NCBI GenBank assembly: GCA_910589415.1 | Contig: OU342631.1 | Location: forward strand, 59,300,598 to 59,364,597 | Origin: Malachius bipustulatus | Lineage: Eukaryota; Arthropoda; Insecta; Coleoptera; Melyridae | Reading direction: 5' to 3' | DNA length: 64,000 nucleotides | In this document: positions 34,742 through 46,063 of the stretch, piece by piece | Layout of the letters: the number at the start of each line of letters is the position of its first letter | Numbering within the stretch: position 1 is the stretch's first letter | Made by a program: the position numbers and the translations under genes | The notes under the pieces: model-generated | Seen by the model: only the letters and a program-made list of their open reading frames with translations | What the model was told of the DNA's origin: nothing | Database searches by the model: none

Positions 34742-34867
34742 TCATGTGACAAGAGATTATTATCTACTCTGACAGCTTGTCCAGAGGAAAATGTGACCAT
34801 AGTCGTCACAAATTTAGCAAGTCGTCAGGAATGTGCCAAGTCATCACAATAATCTCTTGTTACATGA
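34742..34867. repeat. Short inverted repeat
   Basis: ATGTGACAAGAGATTATT pairs with AATAATCTCTTGTTACAT about 125 bp apart. Possibly a small MITE. Confidence 0.55.
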
Positions 34868-34889
34868 TAAAATTAGTTGTCAGATCATA

Positions 34890-36420
34890 ATTTGGGTTTC
34901 ACAAAAGAAATCATGTCAAAGGCAGTTTTTATAGGCGAAAATAGAAAATTACAACACCTGAATATCCGGATTCAGAATGTAAAAAAATCACGGTGGCCGT
35001 TCTGGGCCCGGACAAGATAAGTTTTCACAGGCACGTGATAGGGTTGATCTTTCTCCTTTGTGTGGAATAATAAAAACCCCAGCGACGCACGAAAGGCGGT
35101 TTTTAAAGCCCAAAATCAAAAATTACAACATCTGAATAACCGGATTCTGAATTTAAAAAAATCACGGTGCCCGTTCTGGGCCTGGACAAGGCGAGTTTTC
35201 ATAGTGGCGTGGTAGGGTTAATCTTTGTCCGTCATTTGGAAAATAAACACCCCAGCGACGCACGAAAGACGGTTTTTAAAGCCCAAAATCAAAAATTACA
35301 ACATCTGAATAAACCGGATTCTGAATTTCAAAAAACCCAGGTGGCCGTTCTGGGCTTGCACATGCAGGACGAGTTTTCACGGGGGCTTGATAGGATTAAT
35401 TTCTCCGTCGTTTGGAAAAAAAAACCTTAGCGACACACAAAAGGCAGTTTTTCCAGCCCAAAATCGAAAATTACCACACCTGAATATCCGGATTCTGAAT
35501 TTCAAAAAATCACGGTGCCCGTTCTGGGCCCGGACAAGGCGAGTTTTCACGGAGGCGTGATAGGGCTAATTTTTCTCCGTTGTTTGAAAAAAATGTTGTT
35601 TGAAACCCCAGCCACGCACGAAAGGCAGTTTTTGCAGCCCAAAATCGAAAATTATCACACCTGAATATCATACCTGGATTCTGATTTTCAAAAAATCCAG
35701 GTGACCGTTTTGGGTCCGCACATGGCGAGTTTTCACGAAATCGTGATAGGGTTGATCTTTCTCCTTCGTGTGGAAAAATAACAAATCCAGCGACACACGA
35801 AAGGCAGTTTTTATAGCCAAAAATCTAAAATTACAACACCTGAATATTCATGAAACAAATTGATATAATAATAAATTATTATATCAATTACAGCAATCCG
35901 ATTGTTGAAAAACAATAGCGCTTTCTGAACGATACACTTGCCCTAATGGTATGGTGAAGACATACCTGAATATCCGAATTCTGAATTTAAAAAAATCCAG
36001 GTGGCCGTTCTGGGCCCGGACAAGGCGAGTTTTTACGGTGGCGTTATAGGGTTAATCTTTGTCCGTGACTTGGAAAAATAAAAACCCCAGCGACGCACGA
36101 ATGCAGTTTTTCTAGCCCATAATCGAAAATTACCACACCTGAATATCCAGGATTCTGAATTTTAAAAAATTACGGTGGCCAGTTCTGAGCGAGTTTTAAC
36201 GGTGGCGTGATAAGGTTAACCTTTCTACAACCCTATCACGCCGTCTCGCCAAAACTCGTCATGTCCGCGGGCCCAGAACGGACACCATGATTTTTTGAAA
36301 TTCAGACTCCGGATATTCAGGTGTTGTAATTTTCGATTTTGGGCTATAAAAACTGCCTTTCTTGCGTCGGTGGGTTTTTTATTTTTCCACATACGACGGA
36401 GAAAGATCAATCCTATCACT
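34890..36420. repeat. 174-bp tandem array with an inverted last unit
   Basis: The CCGGATTC landmark recurs at 34966, 35140, 35314 and 35488 (exactly 174 bp apart), then at 35674 (186), 35974 (300, i.e. 174 + 126) and 36147 (173). Each unit has CGTTCTGGGCCCGGAC, GCGAGTTTTCAC and CCCAGCGACGCACGAAAG. The 126-bp insertion holds an AT palindrome near 35870. Units from 36225 to 36420 are reversed. Confidence 0.92.
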
Positions 36421-37466
36421 ATTTTCTAGAACTCGAGCATGAAATTATTACAGACGTCAAAAGGTTTCAGTGGAAAATACAATTTTGTCGTCAAGTACTG
36501 ATTCTGAACAGCAAGGACCTAAAAAAGATGTTAGATCTTATTTGAACTATTATTGGATGATGTTTAATAATTTCTAAAGCAAGATTCTGCTTTTCTAAAG
36601 CGTCCTCAAATGCTAGAAAATTTTGGTAATGCGGATTTGAACAAGAACTTTTTTCCATCCTCCCTAAATAATAAACATCACAGAAATAATATTACATATT
36701 TACATAATTATTAATATTAGTTAATTAAATAACTACTAAATAACATCGCACTTATTTCATTGTTTCTCCTTCTTCCGTGTTATTTTTTGTCATTCTTTAA
36801 TTTAATTCATTTCTTAATTGACAAGTTTTGAGATGATGGACAAGACAGTCCAGCTGGACTATGAGTTGTTCATTTTGTCACGTCGTAAACCCATTTTAAC
36901 ACTGATGAGCTGACAATAAGCTATTGAAATGCATTTGATTCAGTTTGTGCAACTCAACCAAATGTAACAAGTTTTCACATTTGAACAGTGATTCTCCAAA
37001 AAAATGTCGGAGCTATATTTGTGCAACCGGGCTTAAGTATCTCGCAAACCAAAGCATATAAATAAAAAAAATAAGAAGAGAGTAAAAAATAAAAAATGAA
37101 TGCTTGATCTAAAAAAAGCAATATCCTTTGAACCAGAGGCATGCGTTGGTAAAAGTTGTCGGTCAATCTGTTCCATACCTAATTCCAGATACCGTTCTCC
37201 CTTCGCTCTTCATTTCTCGTACCTAAGTAAAATTTCTCAAAAAGTGGTCCGACATAAGAAAAGTAGGTATGTCCAAAGTTTCAACTTAATTTCTTAAAAA
37301 ATAAGAAGTTATGATTAAAAAACCGTTTTATTTACTGACTTCGTAATGCTCGAGGAAATAAAAATCTTCAACGTCCTTATAGCTCCAACAAGTACCTGTA
37401 GGTAATAAAAAACCTAAGCAATAGGTATTGAAAGTAAGAATAATAAACCATTAGTGTTTTACAGTC
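36421..37466. other. Gene-free AT-rich interval
   Basis: Nothing recognised. Confidence 0.45.
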
Positions 37467-37778
37467 TTTTCCTTTTGGTTTTCGTCTTTTGTCAATTGCT
37501 TTTCCTTATTTGTCAAATGAGTTTCTTATTTTTCTATCTATTAATGATTATAGTCATTGATTATCAATCAAATCAGTTTCACTTTATGTCAATGGCTTTT
37601 CCCATTTACTTGCGGACAGTATCATAATACTGGAAAAGCATTTGATAAAAAAGGAATCTCATTTGACAAAAGAGGAATTTCAATTGAAAAATCACGCACT
37701 GACGTTTGATAAATGGGAAAAGCATTTGACAAATCAGGAAAAGCAATTGACAAAAGACGAAAACCAAAAGAAAAAGTC
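37467..37778. mobile_element. MITE-like inverted repeat with GCTTTTCC motifs
   Basis: CCTTTTGGTTTTCGTCTTTT and TTGTCAATTGCTTTTCC at the left pair with GGAAAAGCAATTGACAAAAG and GACGAAAACCAAAAG at the right. GCTTTTCC/GGAAAAGC with CAAATG or CAATTG occurs at least six times inside. Confidence 0.75.
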
Positions 37779-38454
37779 CGTGTTCATAATCAATAAGAAT
37801 AGTCTACCTAATGAGTAATTTTAGAACAAATTTTTTCTTCAAAAGATACAGTTTCGAACTTAAGAAACGGTCTTAACAAAGAATCGACAAATATTCCCAT
37901 CCAATCAATAGGTATACAATAAATCATACCGTAAGAAGGATTACAGCGCATACCGATAATATTAAAGCTTTTATAACAAAAGAGGATTATTTATGGTGGC
38001 TGTCATGTACGTTTAGTTTTATTATTTCCACCCTCTTTCTTTTATCTTTATTCAGAAATTTGACGGCTTTTGAATAGTTTTACCTACTAAGTACCAATAG
38101 GTAGGTATGCAGGTATAAAGCGTTTTCTATAGAATATATAGGTAATCCTATAATTACCTACCTTGCCAACTGTAATTGCTATTTCTTTGCTTTTCTTGGA
38201 ATTGTATTCTATGGCCCTTTTCGAAGAAATTTTTTTACATAACTTATCTTCAAATAATTTCTCTCTTTACTCTCTTTATTTTTGAGTATGATTTCCAGTT
38301 ATTCAGGTCCCAGGATCTTTGGAGATAAATGCATCCTTTAGTACCTTAGAATAAGTACATGTTTCCTATACTTACATAATTTATGCGTTATTATAAGGTA
38401 GGCACTTAAATTTTTTATACCATTCTAGAAAACTATTCTACTGATGTAATATAA
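37779..38454. other. Gene-free AT-rich interval
   Basis: Nothing recognised. Confidence 0.45.
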
Positions 38455-38948
38455 TACAGGGTGTCCAGGTATGAGTGTAAGAGCTACACGTGGCGACTTT
38501 CCTTGGACTATTTTGAGTAAAAAATCTTAATACAATAATGCTCTAAACCTCTTCACGGTGCCACACGGGGTCATCAAAGTTAGAAATTCTGGGTCACAAA
38601 AATGCATATTATTGAACTTCTATTTCCTTTTGCAGTTACGGTTAACATTTTTAAAGACTTTTGCAAAGTCTTATTTTATTTTATTTTTATAACAGTGCAA
38701 ATATTAACTTTTTTAACATTTCCTAATTTTTTTTTTGCAATTTTAAAAAAGTTAATAATTGCACTGTTACGAAAATTAAATGAAATAAGACTTTGCAAAA
38801 GTCTTTGAAAATGTTAACCGTAACTGCAAAAGGAAACAGAAGTTCAATAATATACATATTTGTGACCCAGAATTTCTAACTTTGATGACCTCGTGTGGCA
38901 CCGTGAAGGGTTTAGAGCATTATTGTATTAAGATTTTTTACTCAAAAT
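38455..38948. mobile_element. Foldback element family I, right end missing
   Basis: TACAGGGTGTCCAGGTATGAG starts the left arm. GGTGCCACACGGGGTCATCA, AAGTTAGAAATTCTGGGTCAC and CAGTTACGGTTAACATTTT pair with the reverse blocks at 38800-38945. The final TIR is lost. Confidence 0.75.
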
Positions 38949-40208
38949 AGTATAATAGTAATAATAAGTATAAAATAAAAGTAAATAGTAATAATAACAT
39001 TTTTAAATCCATGCCTACTTTATAGTTTAAAATAAATAATATTAGGAAAAATAATCGTAAGAATATGAGTCAAATTACTCAGTAATTATTAGAGTTAGGT
39101 ATAGTAAACCTCAATGCAGATCAAAAGAGAATAAAATTTTGAATCGTATTCTGTCGTTACATACAGGGCGTGCTATTTAAAATAGCCAAGTAATCTGACC
39201 GTGAATATTGACATGATGTTTTGCTAATTAATTATCACCCTGTATAATTTTTTTGTAATATAAAAGTGTTTAATCTGAAATTGGACTTTTACTCTTAGGA
39301 TTGAGCTTAATGTCTAGCTGGAAGTCTGTTTCTTTAGGACAGAATATATTTTTTTAAATTATGCTGTAAATTTAGAAATATTGAAATATTTGAAAAAGTA
39401 TCCATATTAGGTATAGGTAACATAACAGTAACTAACTTACCTTTATTTTACCCATAGAGTCTAAAAATGATCTAACATACAGGGCGTTCCATAAGAAAAA
39501 TCATAACTTTGATATGTATCTCTTTGTGGGGACACCCTGTATAATGTAAAATTTTTTAAATTGTTCCTATGATCAACCTGTATATACCTGTAAAAAATCT
39601 TGGAAAAATATCCAACCGTTTTCTTATAAGGAACCGTTTCGTATACCGTGGCCCAGCCTGTATACGGCAGCCCTATTTAGCGCGAGTCGGCGTAGGTTAT
39701 CGCTTACCTGAAAGACCTAATGGGCCCGATCTCACCTTAATGACTTCGACGCACTACTGCGCAACAATAATTGGTCCGATTAATGAGATATTGTTATGTA
39801 AATGTTCGTAATTGTAAGCGCTACAAGAATTGTGGGAACAATTTTTGGATTGCGATTGAAAAAAAGGAGTTATTCCGAAAATACCAATTTTTCATCCCCC
39901 TTGTTCTTAATTAATCACCTGTAGGTCATTAAATATTGCAAATACAAAAAAATGTCACATATGCAAATTGGTGGAGAATCTTTTTCTGAATAAAGTAAGT
40001 AATGACACTTTTTTCGGTAAAATGCGAATTAACGTCGTAAAGTGCAAAAAACCCATTCATCCCTTAAAACCAATATGGCGGCTTATTCACAAGGGGTAGG
40101 AGGTGGAATTTTTGGATTTAGACTCTCCGTGGACGACCCAACCCCTACACAAAATATTTTGTTTTCCGCATGAATTGCATAATTCGATGCCTTTTTCGTC
40201 TCATTTTA
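38949..40208. other. Gene-free interval with foldback ends
   Basis: Isolated ends ACATACAGGGCGTGCTATTT (39161) and GGGGACACCCTGTATA (39527) show decayed members of the same class. An 80-codon plus frame at 39569 has no domain. Confidence 0.5.
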
Positions 40209-40437
40209 CTAGACTAATTCCTTACTAGACACACCGTGAGATATCACTGATTTGCGAATTTCTGGTAGCTCTTGATCGTCTATTGACGAGCTGATCTGAG
40301 GCCAATCGCTTTGCGCTAATTGGAGCCACTGTGGCCCATGCCACCATAAATGGTTGTTTTTGATCGCACTTGGATGTAATCCTCGCGACAATGCATCCGC
40401 TGAATTGTAATTACTGGATACGTGGTTCCAGTCTGAT
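40209..40437 (-). pseudogene. BEL/Pao retrotransposon pol fragment (after RNase H)
   Basis: Minus-strand reading gives SDWNHVSSNYNSADALSRGL, then IKNNHLWWHGPQWL. This is the linker between RNase H and integrase in BEL/Pao polyproteins (motif N.AD..SRG, then LWW.GP.WL). It continues the fragment at 41234-41760 after the foldback insertion. No LTRs, integrase core or intact frame were seen. An internally deleted relic. Confidence 0.8.
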
Positions 40438-41233
40438 ATACAGGGTGTCCCAGCTTATTCGAAGCGGTCTCTGTAGACCAAACGATGGACTTTTTCAAAA
40501 AAAAATTTGAAAATTCAAGTACAGAATCACAATGGCCATAGTTTAAAATTATTTTTGAGTATACAGAGTGTCCCATATGACAGTGGCATATCAAAGTTAT
40601 GTTTTTTTAATGGAATGCTCCTATGTTATTGCATTTTTAGATTGTCTGAGAAGAGAAAATAAGATTGGCTTTTACAGTTGGTGTTTAAATTCAGAAGTTT
40701 TTGAGTTATAAACAAGTGAAAATCGTCATTTTTTAAGTTCAATGCCCTGTACAACGAAAACGGCTAAAGATAGAGAAAAACGGCTTACATGTCCCTATTT
40801 TAACTTTTTATGTACTATCCTATGGTGTAGAAACATTTGTACTTTCTTTGATTTTTTTATTTAGCGACGCGTGGAGAAATCTCAGAATTTTTCAAATTTT
40901 TTATCACCCTGTATAAACATTTCATCTACATCATAGAATAGTACATTAAAAAGTAAAATAGGGACATGTAAGCCGTTTTTCTCTATCTTCAGCCGTTTTC
41001 GTTATACAGGGCCTTGAACTTGAAAAATGACGATTTTCACTTGTTTATAACTCAAAAACTTCTGAATTTAAATACCAACTGTAACAGCCAATCTTATTTT
41101 CTCTTCTCAGACAATCTAAAAATGCAATAACATAGGAGCATTCCATTAAAAAAACATAACTTTGATATGCCACTGTCATATGGGACACTCTGTATACTCA
41201 AAAATAATTTTAAACTATGGCCATTGTGATTCT
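40438..41233. mobile_element. Foldback family A, copy 3, inserted in BEL/Pao
   Basis: Begins TACAGGGTGTCCCAGCTTAT and follows 366-1248 closely, but the right arm stops at GTGATTCTGTATGG, losing about 80 bp of terminus. It separates two parts of one BEL/Pao gene. Confidence 0.9.
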
Positions 41234-41760
41234 GTATGGCCATAAACCTAACACAATGGTGGAGTCACTCCACAAGTAACATCCATGAAATGTTATGTCT
41301 AAAGCTAGTGTTACTTTTTCTACGAGTTGTGCTAAATTTAAGGCTCCGTATAACTCCAACCTTGGAATTGTTAACGATTTTAAAGGCGCTACTCTGCCTT
41401 TTGCACATAATAGCCTACAATGAACATTGTTTTCTTGATCAATACTTATGTACACATAGGCTCCATATGCGAATACGTTTATTGCATATAACATGCCTCG
41501 AAACTTGTAGATCATTCAATTGTGAAATATCATTTCTAAATCTTTGCCACTGAGTATTAAGATCTGTGGGAATGGATTCGTCCCATGAAAGCTTGAAAGT
41601 CCAAAGAGTTTGTAGCATGATTTTAGCAATCATGATGCATGGACTTAAAAGTCCTAGCGGTCAAAAATGAAGCAAGATCTGATAAGATGATTCTCTTGGT
41701 TTTGCTAGTAGATACATTTTCATGTGGCCATTCCGTAGATTAAATGCATATCTGCGTATT
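41234..41760 (-). pseudogene. BEL/Pao pol fragment (reverse transcriptase end and RNase H)
   Basis: Minus-strand order, in more than one frame: PLGLLSPCIMIAKIMLQTLW, then LQVSRHVICN, then AYGAYVYI, CAKGRVAPLKSLTIPRLELY and LWSDSTIVLG. These are signature blocks of BEL/Pao polyproteins between reverse transcriptase and RNase H. A frame change near 41470 shows decay. Confidence 0.85.
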
Positions 41761-41765
41761 CAGCG

Positions 41766-42362
41766 TTTGTGTAACTCATTTTAAAATCAGTTAGAATTGA
41801 ATCTGCATGAAATAAAATCTTTGACACTATTTGACGTGTATTTAATTAAGTTATTGTTGTGTTTCCTGCTCAATTTACTGTCAAAGGTTAGCCATCTTCT
41901 TAAAATTTACTTGAAATTTAGAAAATTCCTGCGACGCATCACCTATTAGAAGGATCTCGATAACGGTTCGCTCTATCGAAATAAATAGGGAAACATTTTT
42001 TATGTAAAAAAATATAAAATAAAAAGAAAATTAACCTTAAAAAACTGTGAAATTATTACTTTTTTTTTGTTTCAAGTGAATGAGGGAGTTATGCCATCCC
42101 GAGGTCTATGTATGTGCTACCAAAGATTACGAAACTCTATTCTAAACAGTCCAAAATAATACAAAATAAAACCAAAAATTATCAAAATCGCTCAAGAAAT
42201 AAAAAAGCTCTTGCAAAAAATTGATTTTCAATCCTCAACTTCAACAGCTAATATCTTTGTAGGGGTGTCTCTGAGGAATTAATTTTATAGCTATTTTTTC
42301 ATTTATTTTAAGAAATTTACCCAAATCCGGGAGATTGCCCACATATTATGGGACAGCCTGTA
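41766..42362. mobile_element. Single arm of foldback family D
   Basis: Matches 15700-16302 (AGTTAGAATTGAATCTGCAT through CCAAATCCGGGAGATTGCCC to GGGACAGCCTGTATA) with about 5 % changes and small deletions. It begins at the palindrome centre, as if one arm was deleted. Confidence 0.85.
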
Positions 42363-42880
42363 TATCAGGTAAATTTTTTCTATGGTTTCGAACTGTACCA
42401 ACAGCCAATATATCATCCTTCCGCAATTTTTCCATAAGATTGACAGAAGTAAAAAAAAATTGTCAAATGCAACTAGACAATAATTCTTATTTTTTAGAGA
42501 AGAACACTTTCTCCTAAGCCATAACTTTGTTTTTTTCATTTTCTGATGATTTTCCAGTATAAATATCCAAATAATTTATATATCCTGTCAGTGAATCAGT
42601 CAGGAACCAAACTTTGTACCCTCTTTTGACGGGTTTCATTGGAATTTATATTGTTTTAAAGAATACATTCCTTTGAAACCTATCATGGATTCATCCACTG
42701 CAAGGAACGAAGATTGATTCAGAAAATGATTTATTGAGACTATCAATTAGAGGTCTTTGTGCAGTTTATCATATAGTGGCTGACCTTTCTCTTTAGCAAG
42801 ATGCGACAAATTTCTATTGCCGCATAAATCTGATGATAATATTAAATCTTATTAATAAAATAATAATAAATGAAATAATA
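42363..42880 (-). pseudogene. piggyBac-like transposase, C-terminal fragment
   Basis: Minus-strand blocks in several frames: PLYDKLHKDL, LAVDESMIGFKG, SLKQYK, MKPVKRGYKVWFLTDSLTGY and FFTSVNLMEKLRKDDILAVG TVRNHR. The order equals the piggyBac catalytic core (DDE_Tnp_1_7 type), with DESM providing one catalytic Asp and TDS/TGY the next. At least three frameshifts or stops. Its upstream half is at 45240-46010, separated by about 2.4 kb of insertion. Confidence 0.85.
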
Positions 42881-44244
42881 TTATGACACTATTATAACAG
42901 AAACAAAAGGAGAGATCAGGCTAGCTCAAAGTATTTTTCGGTAGTGGCTTTAGATTCTGTCTCGGCGATTGGGTAAGGTCCCAGTTAATTCGAGAACGGC
43001 AAATAGCAAAAAAAAAATAAGATTACGTCACTTGTCCGTCACTCGATCATTCTATTAGCCTGAAATAAACACAACAGTAGGACGCTTATCAGGTAAAAAA
43101 AGAAAATAAATAATATGCACTAAGTATATAATTATTATTATTTCGTTCGCGTTAAATTTTATTACATGCGTACAGTTCTAGTTTACCCGCGAAATAGTGC
43201 TACTTCGGCAGTTTACATGGTTGAAGATGATCACAAAAAAGTAAGTATGCTGTCTATTAATTGAATTTAAATTTCTGTTAAACTTATGATCAGAGCCGTA
43301 AATTTTAGTCAGTATCCAGTGGGTCTGGAAGCGGTCCTCTGGACTCCTAGTTACAGCGGTGAGTAATAAACAGGAATGTTCCTATATTACTCGTGGGATA
43401 TACAAACCGCAAGGAACGGGGGTGTCTGTCCTTGTATCCTGGAGCCTGGTAAATCTGAGCTAGAAGGGTAGCCGAAGGGAGTCAACGGGTACCTCTACCG
43501 GTAGGACTTCCTTAACCCGGGGGGGGGGGGGGGGTGAAAATCCGAAGGAAAAACCAGTTACGCAACGAACGCAGTGTAGAGGAGTTGATGAGAAGAATGG
43601 GGGGGGGAAACTCTAAAAGGAATTCACCTGTATTAGAGATTATTTCTTTCCAAGATAAAATAAACCCATTACACTTACCCCTAGTATTCTAGAGTTTCCT
43701 TTAATTTTAATAATAATCGAAGTTGAGTGATCTGATAAGGTAGCACTTTATTTAATCCCTTTTCAGGTATATGGATCAACTGGTCTCCCTGCTAAACGGA
43801 ATGGCTAACAAAGAAGAACCAACGAAAGTTTTGTCCCATTTGATCCCCGCGATTACAAAACAGTATAACAATTGGAGCAAAACAATAACTGCTATTTGCC
43901 AGTATTAGCGCTAAGTTCTTAATGAATTGAACAAATTATAAATGATTAACTTTATTATGGGTATGACAAAAAAAACTCAGATTAGAAATACACCGAAAGG
44001 AAACCAATTACCTGCAATAATGCAATTAAATATTAATTAAGGCTCCTACAAATACAGGTGGTCCTTTTCCCGAAGACAACAATAATTAAACTGGAATCAT
44101 CACCTACTCAACTATTTGCTTTTCCTTCCATTTTTTCTTTTTTCTATTTAATTTATTTTTTCTTACTTTTTCTTTTCTAGTTCTTTTTTTTTTCAAAGTT
44201 ACATTAAATATTTCAAAGTGTTACAATAGTATATTATTCAACAA

Positions 44245-44340
44245 GCGCATAATGATAGCTATTATCCACGAAGATGAAAATTGCAGCACGAGCCTCTGGC
44301 GAGTGCTGTAACATCTAAGTGGATAATAGCCATTATGCGC
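44245..44340. repeat. Hairpin with GCGCATAATGATAGCTATTA ends
   Basis: GCGCATAATGATAGCTATTATCC pairs with GGATAATAGCCATTATGCGC around a CpG-containing loop. Confidence 0.75.
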
Positions 44341-44579
44341 GAGTGGAATACTATACTTTATCTACGAGTATACTTGAATAAAAATAATTTTACTTACGGT
44401 AGAATTAAATTTTTATGTAAAAAAGTTTTATGGATTGCAGTTTTATTTATTAAAAAATATGGTTGTCTTTAAGTAAATAATTTGGTTATTGAAATATTGC
44501 AAAAGTACATAAAATATTACATACTTCACTGTCGACTGAAAATTTGTAAAATAACTTTAAAAGGAGAAAAATTACAAAA

Positions 44580-44837
44580 TCAGGGTGAAAGATTTCGTCG
44601 CGCATCGTATTTCACTTATGATTTTGCAGGCAGTAAACCATTATTCGATGCATTTGTTGCTTTTCCCCTATTTACAACAGGTGGCGTATTATTCAAGATA
44701 TTATTTTCTTCGAAGAACAGTATTATTCTGTTTATAATAATTTTAAGTTTAATTTTTATAATACAATAATTTGTATTGTAAAATTGAAACTGAACATAAA
44801 CAAATGTGAATGTTAGGTTATCGTGATTAGCTGTCAC
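44580..44837 (-). pseudogene. Crypton-like first-exon remnant
   Basis: The minus frame has NILNNTPPVVNRGKATNASN and GLLPAKS, a stop, then VKYDA. This parallels NTPPEVRKQ, LNLLPVVS and EKYESAY of 27609-27818. Two stops make it non-functional. Moderate to low certainty. Confidence 0.4.
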
Positions 44838-45239
44838 TACTGTCAGTCGACTAAACCTATTGGCAGCGTTCCAAAGGCATCAGCTTTCACAGCGGTTGAT
44901 CAGGGCTTTATGACTACGCACGGATACTAAAACATGTTCATTTTAGTGTTATGATAAGTAGCTTCATATGCTATAGTAGTTGAAAGATCAAAATCGTCCT
45001 AATATTTTGCGACTTTCATATTTTTATAACAGTTTATTAAACGTAAAATAAACGTTTAGGGACTCTACTTTCACGTCAGTGGACCATTGACAGTAGTCAG
45101 TAGTTTGAATCTGCCAAACGTACGACAGAATAGGGCGGTAAAGTTAAACAATTGACAATAACGATTGAATAATGAGCTCATTGTTCAATCGACCTGACAC
45201 TATTATTCGATAGGGCAATAGTAATGCATGCCATTACTT

Positions 45240-46010
45240 TGTTAAAATTAGACTAATAATTGATTTATCTAATAGGAGTAGATAAAGAGTATTACCATTC
45301 AGATGGATATTCTCTACAAGCTTTTTGTATCTTTTGGATGACATTACCTGAAATAATGCTGAAACCGTCAGAAATGGATCACTTGACCAGAAATTTGCAA
45401 GTTGTGGTAGTTATACCCGTTATTATGAACATACCAATCAGGACTCGAACTTCTTCCTGGGAAGAATCACTCCAATTATTTGACGGTCCCGGTACTGTGT
45501 TGCCTTTCCTCTTCAAGTCTTGTGAAGCGTATAAGTTGGTTTGATCGACAATTTTGTATGATATCGTCACTAAAAATCTTTAAGAAATAATCTATTTCTT
45601 TGTCATGCTTCGAGAATTCGAATGAAGTTTCTGTTCTTTCATAGAGTCAATATTTGTGTCGCCAAGATGGTCAGTTTCTTGGATCCGTGTATAATTTTCA
45701 TCCGCCTCCTCAAGAATATCATTTTCTAGAACTGACTCTAATTCTGGCAGGTAATCAGGTTCAGACAGCAAAATTTCATCTGTTATTACATCTTCATCCG
45801 GTTTCATTCCGAGTCCACCTGGAGTTATATTTCCACTAGTAGCACTACTTGAACTTCTTGTGCTCGGACAATCAAATACCATCCATTTCTTCCTGGGCAC
45901 CATCATCCACTTCTTGATCCGATTTGGTTTCATCACCAGGAAGACTATACAACTGCAGTGCAGCTTCCGCCTGCCTGGAGTCATCTAAATTCCACATACC
46001 TGAAATAAAC
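45240..46010 (-). pseudogene. piggyBac-like transposase, N-terminal fragment
   Basis: Minus strand: an acidic leader (SEPDYLPELESVLENDILEE), then EIDYFLKIFSDD, then a frame change to KIVDQTNLYASQ, NNWSDSSQEEVRVLIGMFII and, in another frame, MSSKRYKKLVENIHLNGNT. This order (YF..F, TNLYA, W, E...G, MS..R) is the N-terminal half of piggyBac transposases. Frameshifts disable it. The gene continues at 42880. Confidence 0.85.
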
Positions 46011-46063
46011 GTAAATCTGAGCATGCTTTAGAAACGGGCCATGGGAAGTATGCTTCCCATTTA

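Larger units (their letters stand above)
42885..45235. other. Insertion splitting the piggyBac-like gene
   Basis: Content: a 16-base G run at 43519-43534 and a 9-base G run at 43599-43607, and a short minus-free, plus-strand open piece after TTTTCAG at 43768 (MDQLVSLLNGMANKEEPTKV, stop near 43906) that I do not recognise. A hairpin lies at 44245-44340 and a Crypton-like remnant at 44580-44840. I could not find its boundaries as terminal repeats. Confidence 0.5.

Noticed and set aside
34890..36420. CRISPR array
   Set aside because: The whole 174-bp unit is repeated, with no short repeat and unique spacer pattern, and the genome is eukaryotic.
45654..45839. 61-codon plus frame
   Set aside because: Antisense shadow of the piggyBac-like N-terminal fragment.
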